A stretch of 62,000 bases of DNA from Zygnema cylindricum (Eukaryota > Streptophyta > Zygnematophyceae > Zygnematales > Zygnemataceae). The notes beneath the pieces are model-generated. The model ran no database searches. It was not told where the DNA came from and saw only the letters and a program-made list of their open reading frames with translations. The stretch lies in assembly GCA_037447655.1 (NCBI GenBank), contig JBBHKE010001611.1, positions 53,069 through 115,068 on the forward strand, written 5' to 3'. Below are positions 55,470 through 62,000 of the stretch, in pieces. A program made the translations under genes and the position numbers. How positions within the stretch are numbered: the first letter of the stretch is position 1; each line of letters starts with the position of its first letter.

Positions 55470-56900
55470 TAAGGTTGGAAAGGTCGTCCATGTTGGACAA
55501 ATCTGCCTCTCCTTTTCTCCCTCTCTCTCTCCCTCCTATTCTCTCCTTCTTCCTCTCCCTCTCTCCCCCTTTTCCCTCTCCTTTTTTATTAAAGCAAAAT
55601 CACAAATTACGTCATAGAAGTATCTGAACCAACGCACACGGATGTTATCGGATGGAGGAGGAGATTCATGACCTAAAAGGGGAGTAAAGGACGGAGAAAT
55701 ATCATGAGGCGACCAAAGAATACACTTCAACGGTGGAACAGAAAGGTCGGGTTTTGCCAACCGAAGTTACAAGTCGGCAAAACTTGATCCACATGATCAA
55801 TAATATGGGTGTTGTACGCCACCAAAGGGAAGAAGTGAGAAAGGAAAGAGGTGGCGAAATGAGCAAGGGCAAACAAAGGTCCCCCAAGAGTGTCGACCTT
55901 ACGAGTGCCAATCATAGAGGAAAGAGGAACCAAATAACTACCCGCGAGAAGGAGAGGTTGTTGGGCAATGAATAAAATTCTCGCACAAAGGGAAATTTTT
56001 GAACAATCAGGGAAGGCGTAGCCATAAGAGCAGAAAAAATGGCATTCCGACTTTTGTGAGGAAGGCATTGGAAACATCCGCTTGGACGACAACCCTAATT
56101 GAATGGAGATTAAACAAAGCTAGAATCCCGTGGACAACAACCTCATAACCACCCTGAGTTGCCACCGTAGACTGATGAGGAGAAAAATAGTCGTGAAACG
56201 CATGTTGGAGCTGGATACAAATAGCACGGGCCACTGATCAATATTATACCTCTTCAATGACAATAGGGTGGATCATCCCATTCGACTTCGTGACAGCAAC
56301 TAGGCAAGACGATATGAGAAGATCACAATTCCGAGGGGGAAAATTTCTAATTGCAATAATGGAACATACTAAAAGAAACATATCAAAACAAAGAACACCC
56401 GATTCAAGGGGCAAAACATCTCAAACTAACCCATATAATATGCCAGATGGGCCTCTTTTTGAAATATGGAGGGAAGTGGTAAGGGCTTTAATAAAAGTAA
56501 CCCGATCTAGGATAACGGTCCGAGGGCCCAAAAGTGTGGATGGAAGGGGATAAAGTGGTAGGTGACTGCGGATGAACTGCTCGAAAGACCTCGATTGTCG
56601 TAGGAGACTGAGGAGCAGACAGGAATGGCTTGAGGGCCCGACCTCTCGAGAAAGCTCACCAAAACAATCCAAATGAACAATTTATTGATAAGAGGATGGG
56701 ACATTCGAAGGCTTAGGCGGACCACGAGGTGTGAAAGAAACAATAACAACACGATCTCATGCGTGGCATGCACGGCCTTCGAATCACCACGGAGGAAAAG
56801 TCGACAACGTGTCATAGTCTCTCGAGCCCCACTACCACCCCCACAACCTGGCAAGACAAGGAACCAAAGAGAAAACATTTCCAAGAAGTTGGCAAGGAGT
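55470..56900 (-). pseudogene. Reverse transcriptase remnant 2
   Basis: The minus-strand frame 56234-56007 reads ARAICIQLQHAFHDYFSPHQ, GGYEVVVHG and VVVQADVSNAF, the same non-LTR-type core as remnant 1, here with the D kept (ADVSNAF). Upstream (56672-56421) are SGILYGL-like and FI-SHLPLYPLP segments expected before it. Stops fall between GMIHPIV and ARAI. No endonuclease or terminal A-tail was found. Confidence 0.65.
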
Positions 56901-57750
56901 GACGTCTATTAAATCGAAATAAATCACGTGGGGTAAAGGGAGGCTGATGGCGTCCAGTTCATATATACGCGGGATTGTACTATATACGCGGGACTATAGG
57001 GATACAGGTGTATAGCCGTGGGCGAAGGGATCCCAATTTATAAGCCAACATGACAACGAGATCGTGTACAAAATCTGAATCCTTATCCATAGGGTTGGAC
57101 GGGAGTGTAGTGGAAGACAGTGGAGGAAAGGTAGTAGATGAAAGACTACCATGGGACACGAAACGATGACACCTCTATGTATAGTGGGCGACCTGCTCTA
57201 GCATTAAAATGGTGTTGACACCCGGAGCAAAAACTGTGTAAAGTTTTGTTAACAACGGTTGGGTGAAGGAGGTGGGAGAGGGAGAAAGGGTACTGATGTG
57301 TTGCCTAAAACAAATCAAAAAGAAATCCATGGAAAATGATCGGGTGAAAGGTAGAGAAAACGGGGGAGAGGAACAGAAACAGTGTGTAATGGATGATAAA
57401 AAAGATAGTATGAGAGGAAGAGCATGGGTCGGGTGGAAAGACGAAAGAGAGGAGGGAAAAGGGAGATATGAAAAAGTGAACAATGTCGTGTTTCATTGTG
57501 GTTTTACTATTCTTCAACCCTTTGTTGTTGTTCGTTAGTTTGTTAATGTGGCATTTACTATCTAATCACGCTTTCAGTTATATTAGACATCGGGTATAAA
57601 CCACACTGTCAGCTATTGTATTGTTTGGTGGTGTGCCCACATTGGCTAGGGGTCCAAAATCGGATGCATGGGAACCGAAAGTACGACACCGCGGACTGCA
57701 TAATGAGACATCACCAACGAAGGCGTTACAACTGACGTTTCCTTCACAAC
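56901..57750. other. Unassigned
   Basis: CATATATACGCGGGA and CTATATACGCGGGAC repeat at 56960-56995. The remaining sequence is probably retroelement-derived, without recognised domains. Confidence 0.3.
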
Positions 57751-57752
57751 TA

Positions 57753-58307
57753 CACCGCCAATCGCTATTAGCGTTGTGTACGCTAATTCCGTCCGGCTTT
57801 TTTTATTATTCTCCATTAGCGTAGTTCATTATATTTTTTTCTTTACTCTATTTAGGGTTAATTTTTTAGTACCGCACAAAACGGAAGTACGACATCAGTT
57901 AATTAGTGTAGTGTACGGACAGTGTCAGACCGTACAAAATAGTACCTTTTTAAGTGAAAAAGTATAATTAATGAGTTTTAGTAACCGCGGACGCATGAGA
58001 ATGTGCGCTCTAAAAAGGGGATATAATCGGGTTGTCAAATATCACGTTCACACATATTCGTCCAGCAACCATGTTTCGACTGTGTGAACATACGATTTGT
58101 GTACGCTTTGTCATATTTTGTACGAATACCTATATTAGTGTAAGCATGTTTGCGACCGACATTTTTTTTTCAAAGACCCAAATTAGAATTATTAAACAAT
58201 TAGAATGTATGTTTATTTTCAAAATTTTAAAATTCTTAATTAGCGTAAACCACGGTAATTATTCATATACGCTAAAGAAACTTCTACGCTAATAGCAATT
58301 GGCGGTG
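57753..58307. mobile_element. CACCG-family element, 555 bp
   Basis: Ends CACCGCCAATCGCTATTAGC and CAATTGGCGGTG, TA on both sides. It shares end sequence with the 212/215-bp subfamily and interior with the 489-519-bp subfamily. Confidence 0.85.
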
Positions 58308-58334
58308 TACTATAGAGACCAACGGGTGATTAAA

Positions 58335-58860
58335 GAAGGCTGTAGATGAAGGACGACCTTATGACTAATGACGACCTCCTAACCAGATGAAGGCTTTTAG
58401 ATTGAGGATCTCTTCAAGACAAACGACAATCCTTAGTTCAAAAGTAGGCGTTTTTATGGTAGGCCTTTGGTCGACGCCTTTATCGTAAGTTGTGTTATGG
58501 GCTTTTCATGTGATCTTCTTAGATCGCTACTTTGATTAAAGACCGTCCGATTTTCCGAATCTGACGGTGTAAATAAAATATTTTGGTCTGAATGTTTTAA
58601 TAGGTCCAAATAGGTCCGAATACAATATAGGTCTGAAGGTCATATTGCATGTTTTTTATACAATAGGCATATTGTATGGGCCTACTTTCACCTACTTTTG
58701 AACGATGCGACAATCTTATAATCCAAGAAGGCGGCAAAAATGACGACAACCTTATGATTGATGACGCCCTCTCAACTTGGCCAAGGCTTCCAAGGTGACG
58801 AACGCATCACGACCGGCGATGGCTTCGTGACCAACCACGGCCTCACTTGGACCAACTCAC
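58335..58860. repeat. Degenerate repeat split by a hAT-like element
   Basis: AAGAAGGCTGTAGATGAAGG with ACGACCTTATGACTAATGAC (58335) resembles AAGAAGGCGGCAAAAATGAC and GACAACCTTATGATTGATGA (58726). The interval holds element copy D. Confidence 0.5.
58432..58707. mobile_element. hAT-like miniature element, copy D (276 bp)
   Basis: Ends CTTAGTTCAAAAGTAGG and CCTACTTTTGAACGATG. The 8-bp duplication CGACAATC lies at 58424-58431 and 58708-58715. Same length as copy C. Confidence 0.95.
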
Positions 58861-59511
58861 CAACGCCTCAAAGACAATTGGTGCACAACCGTGGAGCACC
58901 ACTTATCACGCTGTAACCATTCCTCCACGTTCGAGCTTCCGCAATATGGTTGGAGCACGCCTTGCGTACGTTTAGCTAGGCCAGCGCGTTTATCTTTAAG
59001 GTCAAACGTTGGAATGTAGATAAGAAACCTTGTCCGACCAAAGTTGAGGTAACATGTGCGCCACAGGCACCTCTAACCTAGGCTAGGAAAAATGAATGGA
59101 GGGAAAACATGCAGCCGTAAAAGACCAATCAGACAAGACTGTACAGCTACGGGTTCCAGACAAGGAATCGTGTAGTTCTTGAAAGGGAATCGTCTGTGAT
59201 GAATCCAAGGGTACCGCGTCCGGAAAAAAACCAGGACTCTATCCATCCCATTGGCGCAGAGTGCACCTGTGTTACGATTGGGCCATGCATTGACTTCCTC
59301 TCGACGAGAAAACTTTGTCAACATCATATTTTGAGGGTACAAAAAAGAGAGGCAACCAACATGGTTTTTTGAAAGGCAAGGTGATTGCAACCTCTTTCGA
59401 AGTGGTTTCTTTTGCAAAGGCACTAATGATAGGATCGAGGGTAATCTTTAAAGCGAAAGAGGGTATTTCAATATTGGGCGCATATGACTTTCCCTCACTA
59501 CTACTAGAGGC
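58861..59511. other. Unassigned flank of the minisatellite
   Basis: Both strands keep short open frames (plus-strand 59315-59557, minus-strand 59423-59073) but show no recognised domain. Confidence 0.3.
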
Positions 59512-59895
59512 TGCAACAATGAGAAGAACCCCCAATCCTGGGAGTAAAACCTTGTGACTCGCAACAATGAGAAGAACCCCCAATCCTGGGAGTAAAACCT
59601 CGTGACTCGCAACAATGAGAAGAACCCCCAATCCTGGGAGTAAAACCTCGTGACTCCCAACAATGAGAAGAACCCCCAATTCTGGGAGTAAAACCTCGTG
59701 ACTCGCAACAATGAGAAGAACCCTCAATCCTGGGAGTAAAACCTCGTGACTCGCAACAATGAGAAGAACCCCCAATCTTGGGAGTAAAACCTTGTGACTC
59801 GCAACAATGAGAAGAACCTCCAATCGTGGGAGTAAAACCTCGTGACTCGCAACAATGAGAAGAACCCCCAACCTTCGGAGCAAAACCTCGTGACT
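59512..59895. repeat. 48-bp minisatellite, eight units
   Basis: The unit starts GCAACAATGAGAAGAACCCC and ends AAACCTCGTGACTC. Seven units are nearly exact and the last is diverged. 48 is a multiple of three, so the minus strand is open with a 16-residue repeat (LGVLLIVASHEVLLPG). Confidence 0.95.
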
Positions 59896-61440
59896 TGCTC
59901 CCAGTGAAGAGCCTAAATTTCTTGAACCTATGAGAAAATCCTCCGTTCTAGAAATCTTGGAGGGCCAAACTTACGTGCCCTATTCTAGGTTGAGATCTAA
60001 GGGAAAGAAACTTCACAACGGGGTTGTCAAACAAAAACCTGATGATTTGGAGCTTGACTGAGCGAAAGAGTGACCGGAGGTGGGTCTAGGGGAGAAGTTC
60101 CAGCTAGAACCAGACAAGAATGTTTTAATTCTTCAGGTGTTTGGGAAATATCCTACCTAGTGGTTGCGATTTTGAAGGATCACCTCCTTGATGGGTATTT
60201 AGTGACTATGAGGCAGAACTTTGAGAATGGAGTAACCGGTTTTTTTGAAGAGATTGAAACAATTGAATCACCTCAAAAAACACTGAAAAAAACTTATAGT
60301 TACTTCTCCAAAATTGATCTCTTCTCGTTTTAGGGCTCCCAATTCGAAAGAGGTTAACCCTTTGATTATAGAAGAGACGACCGGAAAGGGAAAAACGCCG
60401 CTTTGGATTTTAGAGGGCATGAATCTCGCCGAAATTTATTGGGAGGTTTAATTTTTCAAAGGGAATCACATCCTCACCTTATAACGTTGAATGTTGTTTC
60501 TCATGACGCTTCGGCCACTAGATGGGGTTGACTTGCCTCAGAGGGACGATTTGGAACTTTCTCCCCCATCTCGCAATCTTGGCATCTTAATCGCATAATT
60601 GGACGAGAGTCTCACATACCTTGCTCAAAAGCATTGTATTAACCCTACTCGGTTATCCTTGCCTTTGATCGTGGATAGCCTTACTCGTGAGAACATATTG
60701 AAAAGAAAGAGGGGTATCGTGAGTTTTGGGGTTGAGAGTTTACTAGGGAAACTCATACCATTTTCTTTTGGAACTAGGTTTGGAGGGTTAAGTTGGGGCT
60801 TGGGGTCGTGGGTTGGAGAACACTAATCAAGAAATATGGATACGCCTCAGAGGGAGGGGATCGAATTGGTCCCTATTAGGATCGAGAGAATGATACCGAA
60901 ATACTATCCATCTCAATTTATTTCCTCTTGTGTTTGGGGGTGTGGATGACGATGGACAACTTCTACCCGATTGTAATATACTAAAAGTAACCTTATTACG
61001 GCCGGGGACTTTAACCTATCGCAGGTCCGTTGCCTTATGCCGGGCCGACCGTTTGGCAATTGACGCGCGAGGAGCATTGAAGCAAATTGGCTCCCACGCC
61101 TATGGAGGAACCTGATTATGTTCCCCGTACATCGATGGAGTTTTTAGCAGGATTGAAAGACCCTTCGTTGCCTTCTTCTCCTAAGGATCTATCTACACTC
61201 AACCTCGCCACTCTTCTTCTCAAATCTCTTTTAGCCTAGGACACAATCCGCTCATACTACAGTAACTACTAAGAGAGTGGGTAGGTCACGTTCCTTATCG
61301 CGGTTTGTCCAAATCTTCTAAACAAAAATTGCAAAATGGAGAACAATCAGAATTTTATAGGAGATTTTAGTTGGATGGCTCTCTCTTATCTCAAAATCGT
61401 TTAGAATGCGGTTATGAACAACGCCAAGAACAACTATCGA
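59896..61440. other. Unassigned, possibly decayed coding sequence
   Basis: Higher GC and several plus-strand open stretches (60070-60333, 60599-60826, 60930-61115) suggest an old retroelement or gene, but I recognise no domain. Confidence 0.3.
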
Positions 61441-61462
61441 CGTGTGCTTGCTAGTTAGATTC

Positions 61463-61990
61463 CACCGTGAATCGCTATTAATGTTAATAAAACCATATCA
61501 CTGCCCCTAAATTACGACATGCGAACCCAAAATAGATTGAACATTACATTAACTTCTTGTGTGCTAATATAGATTCGATTCAATTAGTGTCAATTACACT
61601 AATACAAGAGGTATTTGGATAGTGTTTGAAATTTGCCAACTCGTATGTTAGCCACTTTTTATTCACTAGAACAATACATAAAAAGTGTCAGATAACGGCA
61701 ACGACACATGAAAGTAAGTGGCGCCAACACAAGAAAGAACACTCAGATTTGATTCAAATTGACAATGACAGGGTGGAGCCATGTGAACTTGTTCTCACAT
61801 GTTCAAACGCTAATTACGCAAACACAGACAATAACGGCTACAATATGGGAATGTGTAGGTAAATTAGTGCTATATGTTAATTACTGTAAATGTCTTGTGG
61901 GCTTTGGATCATGGAACCCAAATTAGCGTTAATATCACTATTTTATTCCCTACACTAATGGTTTCTTTACACCGATAGTGATTCACGATT
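61463..61990. mobile_element. CACCG-family element, 528 bp
   Basis: It begins CACCGTGAATCGCTATTAAT and ends near ATAGTGATTCACGAT before TA; the left flank TC is not TA. Internal CGCTAATTACG and AATTAGCGTTAATA. Confidence 0.65.
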
Positions 61991-62000
61991 TAGTGATCTC

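Overview
The window looks like repeat-rich nuclear DNA of a land plant or other streptophyte. It carries an expansin-type gene, LRR receptor-like kinase (RLK) sequences with an intron splitting the kinase N-lobe, a DUF1644-type RING-like protein known from plants, and an exon resembling plastid DnaJ-type zinc-finger proteins. There is no operon structure and no rRNA or CRISPR array. I cannot name the species. Intact-looking genes are few: the single-exon DUF1644 gene (51482-53389), the zinc-finger exon (48845-49121) and a small minus-strand membrane-protein gene (about 35221-37100). Everything else recognisable is a pseudogene or a mobile element.

Layout: 16-820 broken expansin (minus). 1.8-7.3 kb, a dense block of inverted-repeat elements, including a 1.8 kb foldback centred near 3455 and a 1.55 kb foldback inserted at 4462-6016. 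7.36-9.5 kb, a decayed copia-like gag (minus). 10.1-16.5 kb, two LRR-RLK pseudogenes in tandem. 17.05-27.17 kb, a very large inverted repeat (arms of about 3.4 kb, 3.2 kb centre) whose centre holds a stack of nested transposons. 27.17-31 kb, a third RLK pseudogene with an interrupted intron. 31-34.6 kb, retroelement remnants (LTR, copia 3' end, tRNA-derived SINE, reverse transcriptase). 35.2-37.1 kb, the membrane-protein gene. 39.3-40.7 kb, the 5' half of a fourth RLK. 40.7-50.4 kb, mostly TIR elements and low-complexity DNA. 51.2-53.4 kb, the DUF1644 gene. 55-62 kb, two hAT-like miniature elements, a second reverse-transcriptase remnant, a 48-bp minisatellite and more TIR elements.

The dominant feature is a family of TA-flanked terminal-inverted-repeat elements (called the CACCG family here) with ends close to CACCGTGAATCGCTATTAGC. 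At least a dozen copies or partial copies are present, in subfamilies of about 199, 212-215, 227 and 490-560 bp, and many contain the heptamer ATTAGCG / CGCTAAT several times internally. Three further non-autonomous DNA-transposon families can be recognised by their target-site duplications: a hAT-like family (8-bp duplications at three sites), Harbinger-like elements (3-bp TWA duplications), and a family ending TAGTGTTGGGTATCG with poly-C/poly-G hairpins inside. No transposase gene is present, so all must be mobilised from elsewhere if they are active.

The four RLK pieces are paralogues of one local family. They share LRR sequence, the intron position just after the glycine-rich loop, and in two copies a CT-rich microsatellite in that intron. 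The cluster seems to have degenerated by frameshifts, stops, internal deletion and truncation at TE junctions.
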